A DNA stretch of 64,000 nucleotides from Bombyx mori (GCF_030269925.1 NC_085133.1:9382001-9446000), one strand, 5' to 3'. Counted from the stretch's first letter, positions 48,982 through 60,514 are shown. Translations and numbers: made by a program. The notes: generated by a model from the sequence alone, not told the origin.

Positions 48982-49420
48982 CTAGCGGCCCGCTCCGGCT
49001 CCGTTCGGGTCTTTGACAAAAAAATTCAACGATATTTGACGTTTTATTTTTTAAAATAAAATAACACTAATTGCGGCATAACTATGATAGTTATATATAT
49101 TATGCTGTCGCGACACTTTTTGTAAATAATAATGTGTTCTACAAAGTCGTAGTACATTATTTTATTCTATCATCAATAGTTTTCGCAGGGCACACAGTGT
49201 AAAGAATATTTTAGGTAATTTATTTACACTTTGGGTTACGTTATTGGAGTTTTAATAGAGATCCCTAATTTTTTCAAAAAATATTATAGCAAGTCACTCG
49301 GAAATAATGTAGCTTCCAAACAGTGAAAGAATTTTTCAAATCGGTTCAGTAGTTTCGGAACCTATTCAATACAAACAAACAAACAAATCTTTCGTCTTTA
49401 TAATATTATATTAGTATAGA
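48982..49420 (-). mobile_element. Lep1-like Helitron, longer variant
   Basis: CTAGCGGCCCGCTCCGGCTC to ATTATATTAGTATAGA, with TCGGTTCAGTAGTTTCGGAA inside; between A and T. Confidence 0.8.
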
Positions 49421-49667
49421 TAGATATAGATTACTTACTGATTTATTTTTTCTTATGAAATTATGCTTTGAATATTATATAAATCGAAATTGGAAAGTTG
49501 ACATTAGATCTTATACAAAACTCATCCGTCTTGGTGATGGAAGATCCAATTATATTTTTTTTCGAAATTTTCATCTCATTTTTGGAAGCGTCCGTAACCT
49601 GATAGGTAAGACGTCCGGTAGGTACGTTTTAAGGGGTGAAGCGAATTCGGCTGTGAAATGAACTTTC

Positions 49668-49815
49668 CACCGTGGCTTTTTTTGAGCAATATGACATATT
49701 CTTCAAACGAGGTTTAGGGGAGTCACAATAGGAAGCGTTTTAGGTGTCCTACTGACGTTCGTGAGCGTCGGTGACCATTCACAATCAGGCGGGTCTTATG
49801 ATCGTCTGCCTTCTT
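49668..49815 (+). mobile_element. LINE-C fragment, diverged
   Basis: CCACCGTGGCTTTTTTTGAG, ATTCTTCAAACGAGG and CAATCAGGCGGGTCTTATGA follow the LINE-C order. Confidence 0.5.
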
Positions 49816-49997
49816 CTTCCTTCTTGCATCGTGTTCCTCATTGAGGGTCGTGACCTTTATGGAGAGTTTTTGTTCGGACAATATTCCTCCACTCCATTAA
49901 AAGCCATTAAAAATAAGTTAGTTCAATTCACTTCAGATTTAACCACCTCTCGCCTAGCGATCAAGGATGAACGTCCTAAAATAATTTTTTCACATTA

Positions 49998-50408
49998 CAC
50001 TTTTGAAGTCGTGGCCTAAAGGATAAGACGTCCGGTAGTCGTAGGCTGGTACCAATTTTTCTAATGAAATATGTACTTAACAAATGTTCACGATTGACTT
50101 CCACGGTGAAGGAATAACATCGTGTAATAAAAATCAAACCCGCAAAATTATAATTTGCGTAATTACTGGTGGTAGGACCTCTTGTGAGTCCGCGCGGGTA
50201 GGTACCACCGCCCTGCTTATTTCTGCCGTGAAGCAGTAATGCGTTTCGGTTTGAAGGGTGGGGTAGCCGTTGTAACTATACTGAGACCTTACAACTTATA
50301 TCTCAAGGTGTGTGGCGCATTTACGTTGTAGATGTCTATGGGCTCCAGTTACCACTTAACACCAGGTGGGCTGTGACCTCGTCCACCCATCTAAGCAATA
50401 AAAAAAAA
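49998..50408 (+). mobile_element. Bm1 SINE, near full length with a head deletion
   Basis: TGAAGTCGTGGCCTAAAGGA head, B-box region deleted, then normal body to CTAAGCAATAAAAAAAA. Confidence 0.85.
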
Positions 50409-50476
50409 TCACTTAATTACATTACCTATTAATTGACAGAGATTAACTTTTGTTCCCGCATTAACGTTTAAGCCTA

Positions 50477-50906
50477 TCTATATATTAATACGTGAAGCAA
50501 AAAGTTTGTATCCCTTTTTACGAAAATTGAGCGGACGGAGGAGTACGAAATTTTCCACACTTATAGAGAATATAGAGAAGAAGTGCACAATGCTAATATT
50601 TTTTTTAAATAATGCATAAAAGATACATTAAATCAATAAATAAAACATTACACACACTACATACCATGTATTTGACGCACACACGCATGCATACTATTTA
50701 TTGTTAAACTTTTGTTCTTGGCGTCTGTTGTCAAATTGAGATTTGAAAATAGATTAAATATTGTTTTTCTTTGTTAATATTTTTTATAGTTTAGTCTTGG
50801 GGAAATTTGTGATTATACTAGTATAAAATACAATCATAATAGTGTATGTACAAACTTACAATTCCAATTAATTATAGTCGAATTTCGACTACTGCGGGAC
50901 CTCTAG
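50477..50906 (+). mobile_element. Helitron (R-type)
   Basis: TCTATATATTAATACGTGAA to ACTGCGGGACCTCTAG, then T. Confidence 0.8.
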
Positions 50907-51839
50907 TTTAATCAAATGAGCCGCGAACAACCATCTCAAACGCAACTCGTTAACAAAGATAACCGCTTGATTGTCGCCGCGAACATTGACAAATAGAAAT
51001 CGAAGTTTCATTAGCACAACGGCCCTTAAGCCAATATATTGCTTTAACATCAGGACGACATACATTTCGATTCACTCGAGAATCGGGTGCTCAGTTCCAT
51101 TCACCTCGCGCTACGGAAACAAAAGAAAATCATCAAGAAGTGACAACCCTATCCGCACAATAGCTGTCGGTACATTTGCGTTCTATTTCGAGCACAAAGA
51201 CAGACTAATCGAGTTGGCTGATTGATAATGCGTACGTTATAGACAATTAGTACGGATTATGATTTATAAATAGCGTTTATCGGTGTAGTTAATTGAGAAA
51301 ATAATTGGTTAATTACGGAACGATTTTAACGTGATAAGATAAAATGAAATGTCCAATTCACAAGTGTGTTAATAAACGTAGTATTTTAGTGCGTGCGTAG
51401 ATAAATATAAGGCAAAATCATATAGATCATTATATAATTAGATTCTAAGAGTTTTCTTGTTAAAAAAATAAAGCGGCTGGCCTCAGTCTTTTTAACATAA
51501 ATTTTTATACAACACTATTTTATTTAAAAAAAACGCTCACAAAATTATTAGTTTAACGCTTCTGTTTTGATTCCCTTATATTTTGATTCTACGCAAAAAG
51601 GACTGAACTATGCAACTGATTTTCTTTTTCTGAATTATCCTGCGCCCACGCAGCCGCCTCTGGTTTTTAAAGAACTCTACACTGTTTTTCCAAGCGAATT
51701 AGTAGAGCGTTGAAATAATATAACATAAATTGCTTGTTCAGCAAATTACTACTGAAAAAAAAAAGGATATAACAGAACGAAGAATAGTACAATGACGAAA
51801 CTATGAGTAGTCGTGAGTGGCGCTTTTTTTCAACACTTC
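50907..51839. other. Unassigned sequence
   Basis: An 84-codon ORF at 50971-51225 has no motif or splice context. No repeat recognised. Confidence 0.3.
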
Positions 51840-52284
51840 ATATTTTTTCCTATCTATGCTGATAGCTTTGAGAGGCTATTTCAGCGTTACCTTAGCGTGT
51901 AGGTGAGCTCTCAGGGCTGAAACCGGAGGTGTTACTAACACTGGCCCTAGCAAGAGCAGTGCTTCGCAGAATCTACTACCAGCAGAAACAGTTTGTAGGC
52001 AGCGGCTTGGCTCTGCCCCTGGCATTGCTGAAGTCCATAGGCGACGGTAACCACTCAGCATCAGGTGGGCCGTATGCTCACCTGCCAACAAGGGCAATAA
52101 AAAAAAAAAAACGCGACCCACTAAGCAGATCCGGGGAGAAACTCAGTGGGCTGTGTCTATAGGGAGTTTACTCGCCGAGCCCTTCGTCGCTAGCGACGGG
52201 TTCGGCGAGGACGGTGACCGGTGCTTGTGGTACCTAAAAGCACCGTTAATGGATCGAGAGGATCCGTAATGACGTGTTTAGGAC
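51840..52284 (-). mobile_element. LINE-A 3' end interrupted by LINE-C; left edge of the array
   Basis: TATTTTTTCCTATCTATGCT, then GCTTCGCAGAATCTACTACC, then a LINE-C tail (51988-52106, AGGCAGCGGCTTGGCTCTGC to a poly-A run), then LINE-A again from CGCGACCCACTAAGCAGATC. This LINE-A differs by roughly 8 percent from those in the following tandem units. Confidence 0.75.
51988..52106 (+). mobile_element. LINE-C 3' end nested in LINE-A
   Basis: GTAGGCAGCGGCTTGGCTCT to CAAGGGCAATAAAAAAAAAAAA, flanked by AAAC on both sides as a possible short target duplication. Confidence 0.7.
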
Positions 52285-55200
52285 AACACTTCATGATACC
52301 ACAACAGGGCAACGACCGAGAAGCAATTGTCATAGTAATAATTCAAATTAACTAGACTGGTGCTCCATTGATCAAGTATGAAATATGTAATTATAAGGAT
52401 TAATCGACATTTCGTATTATGCAAACTTACAGTGCCTCGGACCTCGGAAATTGCGCGGACGGAGGAGTTTAAAATTTGCCACACTTATAGAGAATATGGA
52501 GAATGCAGAATGCAGTGCATAATGCTATTTTTTTTTAATATTATGCGTAAAAATACATAAAATCAATAAAACAAACATTACACACACCACCATGTATTTG
52601 ACATACACTAGCCTAGCAAGAGAAGTGATTCGCAGAATCTACCACCGGATCGGAAACACGACCCACTGAGAAGATCCACTGAGAAAGTCAGTGGGCTGTG
52701 TCTATGGGTTAATTCACTCGTCGAGCCCTTCGTTGGAAGCGACGAGGTCGACGAGGACGGTGACCGGTGCTTGTGGTACCTAAAAGCGCCGTTAGTGGAT
52801 CGGGAGGATCCGTAATGACGTGTTTAGGACAGCACTTCATGATACCACAACAGTACAACGACCGAGAAGCAATTGTCATAGTAATAATTCAAATTAACTA
52901 GACTGGTGCTCCATTGATCAAGTATGAAATATGTAATTATAAGGATTAATCGACATTTCGTATTATGCAAACTTACAGTGCCTCGGACCTCGGAAATTGC
53001 GCGGACGGAGGAGTTTAAAATTTGCCACACTTATAGAGAATATGGAGAATGCAGAATGCAGTGCATAATGCTATTTTTTTTTAATATTATGCGTAAAAAT
53101 ACATAAAATCAATAAAACAAACATTACACACACCACCATGTATTTGACATACACTAGCCTAGCAAGAGAAGTGATTCGCAGAATCTACCACCGGATCGGA
53201 AACACGACCCACTGAGAAGATCCACTGAGAAAGTCAGTGGGCTGTGTCTATGGGTTAATTCACTCGTCGAGCCCTTCGTTGGAAGCGACGAGGTCGACGA
53301 GGACGGTGACCGGTGCTTGTGGTACCTAAAAGCGCCGTTAGTGGATCGGGAGGATCCGTAATGACGTGTTTAGGACAGCACTTCATGATACCACAACAGT
53401 ACAACGACCGAGAAGCAATTGTCATAGTAATAATTCAAATTAACTAGACTGGTGCTCCATTGATCAAGTATGAAATATGTAATTATAAGGATTAATCGAC
53501 ATTTCGTATTATGCAAACTTACAGTGCCTCGGACCTCGGAAATTGCGCGGACGGAGGAGTTTAAAATTTGCCACACTTATAGAGAATATGGAGAATGCAG
53601 AATGCAGTGCATAATGCTATTTTTTTTTAATATTATGCGTAAAAATACATAAAATCAATAAAACAAACATTACACACACCACCATGTATTTGACATACAC
53701 TAGCCTAGCAAGAGAAGTGATTCGCAGAATCTACCACCGGATCGGAAACACGACCCACTGAGAAGATCCACTGAGAAAGTCAGTGGGCTGTGTCTATGGG
53801 TTAATTCACTCGTCGAGCCCTTCGTTGGAAGCGACGAGGTCGACGAGGACGGTGACCGGTGCTTGTGGTACCTAAAAGCGCCGTTAGTGGATCGGGAGGA
53901 TCCGTAATGACGTGTTTAGGACAGCACTTCATGATACCACAACAGTACAACGACCGAGAAGCAATTGTCATAGTAATAATTCAAATTAACTAGACTGGTG
54001 CTCCATTGATCAAGTATGAAATATGTAATTATAAGGATTAATCGACATTTCGTATTATGCAAACTTACAGTGCCTCGGACCTCGGAAATTGCGCGGACGG
54101 AGGAGTTTAAAATTTGCCACACTTATAGAGAATATGGAGAATGCAGAATGCAGTGCATAATGCTATTTTTTTTTAATATTATGCGTAAAAATACATAAAA
54201 TCAATAAAACAAACATTACACACACCACCATGTATTTGACATACACTAGCCTAGCAAGAGAAGTGATTCGCAGAATCTACCACCGGATCGGAAACACGAC
54301 CCACTGAGAAGATCCACTGAGAAAGTCAGTGGGCTGTGTCTATGGGTTAATTCACTCGTCGAGCCCTTCGTTGGAAGCGACGAGGTCGACGAGGACGGTG
54401 ACCGGTGCTTGTGGTACCTAAAAGCGCCGTTAGTGGATCGGGAGGATCCGTAATGACGTGTTTAGGACAGCACTTCATGATACCACAACAGTACAACGAC
54501 CGAGAAGCAATTGTCATAGTAATAATTCAAATTAACTAGACTGGTGCTCCATTGATCAAGTATGAAATATGTAATTATAAGGATTAATCGACATTTCGTA
54601 TTATGCAAACTTACAGTGCCTCGGACCTCGGAAATTGCGCGGACGGAGGAGTTTAAAATTTGCCACACTTATAGAGAATATGGAGAATGCAGAATGCAGT
54701 GCATAATGCTATTTTTTTTTAATATTATGCGTAAAAATACATAAAATCAATAAAACAAACATTACACACACCACCATGTATTTGACATACACTAGCCTAG
54801 CAAGAGAAGTGATTCGCAGAATCTACCACCGGATCGGAAACACGACCCACTGAGAAGATCCACTGAGAAAGTCAGTGGGCTGTGTCTATGGGTTAATTCA
54901 CTCGTCGAGCCCTTCGTTGGAAGCGACGAGGTCGACGAGGACGGTGACCGGTGCTTGTGGTACCTAAAAGCGCCGTTAGTGGATCGGGAGGATCCGTAAT
55001 GACGTGTTTAGGACAGCACTTCATGATACCACAACAGTACAACGACCGAGAAGCAATTGTCATAGTAATAATTCAAATTAACTAGACTGGTGCTCCATTG
55101 ATCAAGTATGAAATATGTAATTATAAGGATTAATCGACATTTCGTATTATGCAAACTTACAGTGCCTCGGACCTCGGAAATTGCGCGGACGGAGGAGTTT

Positions 55201-56254
55201 AAAATTTGCCACACTTATAGAGAATATGGAGAATGCAGAATGCAGTGCATAATGCTATTTTTTTTTAATATTATGCGTAAAAATACATAAAATCAATAAA
55301 ACAAACATTACACACACCACCATGTATTTGACATACACTAGCCTAGCAAGAGAAGTGATTCTCAGAATCTACCACCGGATCGGAAACACGACCCACTGAG
55401 AAGATCCACTGAGAAAGTCAGTGGGCTGTGTCTATGGGTTAATTCACTCGTCGAGCCCTTCGTTGGAAGCGACGAGGTCGACGAGGACGGTGACCGGTGC
55501 TTGTGGTACCTAAAAGCGCCGTTAGTGGATCGGGAGGATCCGTAATGACGTGTTTAGGACAGCACTTCATGATACCACAACAGTACAACGACCGAGAAGC
55601 AATTGTCATAGTAATAATTCAAATTAACTAGACTGGTGCTCCATTGATCAAGTATGAAATATGTAATTATAAGGATTAATCGACATTTCGTATTATGCAA
55701 ACTTACAGTGCCTCGGACCTCGGAAATTGCGCGGACGGAGGAGTTTAAAATTTGCCACACTTATAGAGAATATGGAGAATGCAGAATGCAGTGCATAATG
55801 CTATTTTTTTTTAATATTATGCGTAAAAATACATAAAATCAATAAAACAAACATTACACACACCACCATGTATTTGACATACACTAGCCTAGCAAGAGAA
55901 GTGATTCGCAGAATCTACCACCGGATCGGAAACACGACCCACTGAGAAGATCCACTGAGAAAGTCAGTGGGCTGTGTCTATGGGTTAATTCACTCGTCGA
56001 GCCCTTCGTTGGAAGCGACGAGGTCGACGAGGACGGTGACCGGTGCTTGTGGTACCTAAAAGCGCCGTTAGTGGATCGGGAGGATCCGTAATGACGTGTT
56101 TAGGACAGCACTTCATGATACCACAACAGTATAACGACCGAGAAGCAATTGTCATAATAATAATTCAAATTAACTAGACTGGTGCTCCATTGATCAAGTA
56201 TGAAATATGGAATTATAAGGATTAATCGACATTTCGTATTATGCAACCTTACAG
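52285..56254. repeat. Tandem array of a 546-bp chimeric unit
   Basis: The sequence repeats with an exact 546-bp period. Junctions (CACTAGCCTAGCAAGAG) occur near 52608, 53154, 53700, 54246, 54792, 55338 and 55884, giving a partial first unit, six complete units and a partial last one. Each full unit is (i) about 225 bp of LINE-A 3' region, (ii) about 155 bp of non-repeat sequence ending in a 3' splice-site-like TTATGCAAACTTACAG, and (iii) about 165 bp of R-type Helitron (GGACGGAGGAG to CCATGTATTTGACATACAC). Internal units are virtually identical; I see one substitution, at 55362. The edges are more divergent. The true copy number may be larger than assembled. Confidence 0.95.
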
Positions 56255-56406
56255 TGCCTCTTGGCTTCATAGTTTACTTAGCGGAAACATCTATACTGAC
56301 TGGAGTCTTCGTTGGATTTATGATCCATTTTGTGTTTGTTAAATATATCTGGTGTCAAGACGAATGGGTTTTGGACACGCACTCAGTCACGGATTACTTA
56401 GGTTGA
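56255..56406 (+). CDS. Candidate terminal exon with a membrane segment
   Basis: After TATGCAACCTTACAG the frame reads PLGFIVYLAETSILTGVF, VGFMIHFVFVKYIWCQDEW and VLDTHSVTDYLG, then TGA. It is one hydrophobic helix and a polar tail. The array repeats the acceptor and the first six exon bases (TGCCTC) but not the exon itself. No upstream exon was identified and I do not recognise the protein. Confidence 0.35.
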
Positions 56407-56429
56407 CATCTCTGAATAGTGAGAATATT

Positions 56430-56642
56430 ATTATTGCCACGTACCATCCGGCTATGGAATGAGCTCCCCTCCGCGGTGTTTCCTGAGCGCTATGACATGT
56501 CCTTCTTCAAACGAGGCTTGTGAAGAGTATTAAGCGGTAGGCAGCGGCTTGGCTCTGCCTCTGACATTGCTGAAGTCCATGGGCAACGGTAACCACTCAC
56601 CATCAGGTGGGCCGTATGCACGTCTGCCTACAAGGGCAATCA
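56430..56642 (+). mobile_element. LINE-C 3' end
   Basis: TTGCCACGTACCATCCGGCT, TGACATGTCCTTCTTCAAAC and CTACAAGGGCAATCATTTTT. Encodes the same RLWNELPS-type C-terminus. Confidence 0.8.
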
Positions 56643-56689
56643 TTTTTCTTTTAACTAATGCAACATCCTTTTTTATATTAGATGACCAT

Positions 56690-56880
56690 AAGAGCTCACG
56701 ATGGTGTAGAATTAGTGGAGTCCACAGACATCATGCCCACCCAGAGAATCGAAGTCTCAATTGTATTGTATAATGATAGTCTTACCTTTCAAACCGGAAG
56801 GCGTGATTGCTTCGTGGCCATACACAGACAGGACCGTGGTACCTACTCGTGTGGCCTTACAAAGCGCCCTACCAAAACTC
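56690..56880 (-). mobile_element. Old Bm1-like fragment
   Basis: CCTTTCAAACCGGAAGGCGT, GACCGTGGTACCTACTCGTG and AAGCGCCCTACCAAAA match Bm1 with many changes. Confidence 0.45.
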
Positions 56881-57139
56881 TTAACAACAAAACTAAATTT
56901 AGTTCAAATACATTATTACAAAATCAGATCTATATTGTGTTAGGTTTATTTAAAGTTTCTATTCTAAAGTTGTAATAACAGACAAAAGGTATTTTAAGTA
57001 AACCAATCTAATGGGTTTCAATTGTCAAACAATGAAATTATTGTAACAATAGTTCGTGACGTCAAAGCCACGCGTAAAGTGGGCTGTGACGCGTTTGGGC
57101 GGCTGCACAAGGCCGGTTAAAGAGACCCACAACTGGTTT

Positions 57140-57590
57140 GATTTTTATTTTTTATTGCTTAGATGGGTGGACGATCTCACAGCCCACCTGGTGTTAAGTG
57201 GTTACTGGAGCCCATAGACATCCACAACGTAAATGCGCCACCCACCTTGAGATAGAAGTTCTAAGGTCTCAAGTATAGTTACAACGGCTGCCCCACCCTT
57301 CAAACCGAAACGCATTACTGCTTCACGGCAGAAATAGGCAGGGTGGTGGTACCCACCCGCGCGGACTCACAAGAGGTCCTACCACCAGTAATTACGCAAA
57401 TTATAATTTTGCGGGTTTGATTTTTATAACACGATGTTATTCCTTCACCGTGGAAGTCAATCGTGAACATTTGTCGAGTACGTATTTCATTAGAAAAATT
57501 GGTACCCGCCTGCGGGATTCGAACACCGGTGCATCGCTCAACACGAATGCGCCGGACGTCTTATCCGTTAGGCCACGACGACTTCAGACT
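57140..57590 (-). mobile_element. Bm1 SINE, full length
   Basis: Tail TTTTTATTTTTTATTGCTTA, complete body, and head GGACGTCTTATCCGTTAGGC and CACGACGACTTC. The best full-length copy in the window. Confidence 0.9.
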
Positions 57591-57837
57591 TGATAAAAGC
57601 GCTTGGCTTAGAAATGATTATCTGTACATAGTAACAGAAGCTCTTAAAACGCACCCATTTTGAAGGATGAGTTATATTAGTCCTTGTACCCTGCACATTT
57701 AGCAGGAAAATTTTGAGCATCAATAATCTCAAATACAATTTCAAAGGACATGCTTATTGCAGTTCTGCTTGTACTCAAACATGTTCTCGATAATTCTTGT
57801 TTAGCGTCGGTTCAATTAACTTATGCATGTTTGAGTC

Positions 57838-58055
57838 AGCGCGGGTAGCTACCACAACTCTGCCTATTTCTGCCGTGAAGCAGTAATGCGTTTCGGTTTG
57901 AAGGGTGGGGCAGCCGTTGTAACTATACTTGAGACCTTAGAACTTATATCTCAAGGTGGGTGGCGCATTTACGTTGTATATGTCTATGGACTTCACTAAC
58001 CAGTTAACAACAGGTGGGCTGTGAGCTCGCCCACCCATCTAAGCAATAAAAAAAT
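57838..58055 (+). mobile_element. Bm1 SINE, 5'-truncated
   Basis: CGCGGGTAGCTACCACAACT to CATCTAAGCAATAAAAAAA. Confidence 0.8.
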
Positions 58056-58097
58056 GACGTCGATGAGGAGTTTTATAGAGGAATAATTATGGAATTA

Positions 58098-58215
58098 CGG
58101 TAGGCAGCGGCTTGGCTCTGCCCCTGGCATTGCTGAAGTCCATGGGCGACGGTAACCACTTAGCATCAAGTGAGCCGCATGCTCGTCTGCCTACAAGGGC
58201 CAAAATAAAAAAAAA
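58098..58215 (+). mobile_element. LINE-C 3' end
   Basis: GGTAGGCAGCGGCTTGGCTC to TACAAGGGCCAAAATAAAAA. Confidence 0.75.
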
Positions 58216-58767
58216 ACAATCCGTATAGTAAACGATATAAAAACAAAGAGCGTGAAAACCCTAATGAATGTGAATGAGTCGTTACACTTGGTCGTACTAT
58301 AAATTTAGTCTTGAATGTTAAAAGTAATGTTTAGGGCTGTAAATCGTTCGAAAAATATATATATTAAGCCGCCGATAAAATTCAATGAAGGTCCTCCCAC
58401 AATGGTTTCGGACCCTTTATAATAACGTTATTAAACTCGTTACGCATAACCGGTTTGGGCAAAGTATCAAACTGACCGGATAAATATTGACTGTCATTTT
58501 TGCGTAATCGAAAGAAAGTAGACAAATAATCATGTTTTTTTTTCTTATACATGTAAAGAAAAAACTTTTTTTATATAAAACCTTTTTAGTTAAAAAAAAA
58601 AGGATTTTTCTTATATGGATTGACCAAACTCTCTGTCGTCTTTGAGAAAAAATACGAATTCAGTTTTATTTAATTCAAGAATACTGCGTAAAAGAATTTG
58701 TGGAAAATAAAGGCTTTAACTGTTGTTTTCTTAATATTATACAGAATCTGTTAGCAGAATGTATTTA
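58216..58767. other. Unassigned AT-rich stretch
   Basis: Short runs of A and T; nothing recognised. Confidence 0.3.
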
Positions 58768-59002
58768 CTGGTGGTAGGACCTCTTGTGAGTCCGCACGGG
58801 TAGGTACCACCACCCCACCTATTTCTGCCGTGAAACAGTAATGCGTTTCGGTTTGAAGGGTGGGGCAGTTGTAACTATACTGAGAACTTAGAACTTATAT
58901 CTCAAGGTGGGTGGCGCATTTACTTTGTAGATGTCTATGGGCTCCAGTAACCACTTAACACCAGGTGGGCTGTGAGCTCGTCCACCAATCTAAGTTATAA
59001 AC
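58768..59002 (+). mobile_element. Bm1 SINE, 5'-truncated
   Basis: ACTGGTGGTAGGACCTCTTG to GTCCACCAATCTAAGTTATAAA. Confidence 0.8.
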
Positions 59003-59546
59003 AAAAGCTACCAGCGAATAGGTAGGAAAAAAGGGTTGGGCAGCAGTTGCACCAAATCAATTGTTATTTCAATGTCAAGGTAACACTGTTCGTATTAGCT
59101 AATTTAAAAAAAAAACCTTAATACTCCAAAATTAATGTTATGTCCGATTCTTAAATTCAGGACATTTTGTGAATAATCTTATTATTTTTGGTTTGCTGGA
59201 GTTACAAAGTTACGTGCGGACTCACAAGAGGTCCCACTACCAGTAAATACATTCTGTTAACATATTCTGTACAATATGTTATGTTATATTGTAATGTGAA
59301 ACGGGAAAATAAATTATTCGCAAACGGAATTCTGCCCGCCCACGTATTTATAGCAGGAGCGTTTTTAAAAAAAAATGTCCTTTTATTTTTTTCTCAGAAA
59401 TTTAATAATACGCCTATTCGTCTTCCCACGCTGGTGGGCATTTTTCCTATAGGAGACGATAGAACTCCGAATTGTGTTGCTAATTTTAGGATATTCTGAA
59501 ATAGAAGAGGAAAATATTTTGAAGCGGGTGCGTACTATTACAGAAA
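59003..59546. other. Unassigned stretch with a Bm1 scrap
   Basis: Bm1 bases at 59212-59247 (GCGGACTCACAAGAGGTCCC). The 103-codon ORF at 59188-59499 begins inside that scrap and shows no known motif. Confidence 0.3.
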
Positions 59547-59965
59547 CTAGAGGTCCCGCAGTTGTCGAAATTCGACTATAATTAATTGGAATTGTAAGTT
59601 TGTACACTATTATGATTGTATTTTATACTTCTATAATCACAAATTTCGCCAAGGCTACACTATAAAAAATATTAATAAAGACAAACAATATTTAATCTAT
59701 TCTCAATTTGACCACAGACGTTAAGAACAAAAGTTTGACAATAAATAGTATGCATGCGTGTGTGCGTCAAATACATGGTATGTAGTTTGTGTAATGTTTT
59801 CTTTATTGATTTAACATATCTTTTACGCATTATTTAAAAAAAATATTAGCATTGTGCACTTCTTCTCTATATTCTCTATAAGTGTGGAAAATTTCATACT
59901 CCTCCGTCTGCGCAATTTTCGTGAAAAGGGATACAAAGTTTTTGCTTCACGTATTAATATATAGA
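59547..59965 (-). mobile_element. Helitron (R-type)
   Basis: CTAGAGGTCCCGCAGTTGTC to TATTAATATATAGA, between A and T. Confidence 0.8.
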
Positions 59966-60043
59966 TACTATTTGAGAGTCTTCTTCGTTGAATGTAAAAT
60001 CGATAATTTGGGATATGTTGTGTCAAGCTGTATTAAAAATGTA

Positions 60044-60312
60044 CTAGATGATGATCGAGCTTTGCTCGGCCTTTTTTTTTAACGCCATCTTGTTGTGTCT
60101 ATAAAGCAGTAAAAATAGTATTATTATTCGCCAATAGATGTCGGGAAGAGTCATAAAACTGATTATCAATATAGTTGATTATTGAAAACACGAATAAAAC
60201 GACATTTTCTGAAAAGAAATCGTAGCTAGATCGATTTATCGCCCGGAAATCCCCTGTATACTAAATTTTATGAAAATCGTTGGAGCCGTTTCCGAGATTC
60301 AGATTATATATA
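60044..60312 (-). mobile_element. Helitron interrupted by the LTR retrotransposon
   Basis: CTAGATGATGATCGAGCTTT, hairpin arms GAGC and GCTC, then GTTTCCGAGATTCAGATTATA, homologous to 34704-34978 inverted. The last bases of its 5' end are replaced by the LTR at 60313. Confidence 0.8.
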
Positions 60313-60490
60313 TGTGGGAATATTTAGGTGTAACCATTGGCCACACCGACCTGACAGATGACAGATGGTGCATGAAGTATAAGTGACAGATTGATTAAGA
60401 CGAAATAAGAAAAGACGTATATTTTTGTGAACTGATGATTAAATAAAATTTAACAAATTCGCTAATTTCATTGTGCACCGCGATCCCACA
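60313..60490 (+). repeat. 5' LTR of the Gypsy element
   Basis: 178 bp with inverted ends TGTGGGA and TCCCACA, a polyadenylation signal AATAAA at 60442-60447, and a primer-binding site following after 6 bases. The 3' LTR is beyond the window, so identity between LTRs cannot be tested here. Confidence 0.85.
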
Positions 60491-60496
60491 AAACTT

Positions 60497-60514
60497 TGGG
60501 GGCTCGTCCGGGAT
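60497..60514 (+). other. Primer-binding site, tRNA-Pro type
   Basis: TGGGGGCTCGTCCGGGAT is the complement expected for the 3' end of tRNA-Pro and is the same primer site used by murine leukaemia virus-type retroviruses. Confidence 0.8.

Noticed and set aside
50971..51225. 84-codon ORF
   Set aside because: No hydrophobic pattern, motif or splice context; probably chance.
52378..52560. 60-codon ORF that recurs every 546 bp, with a 68-codon ORF on the other strand
   Set aside because: They cross the boundary between intron-like and Helitron sequence in the tandem unit and occur because the unit is repeated; no coding signal.
52285..56254. CRISPR-like regular repeats
   Set aside because: The repeat is 546 bp, head-to-tail without spacers, in a eukaryotic genome.
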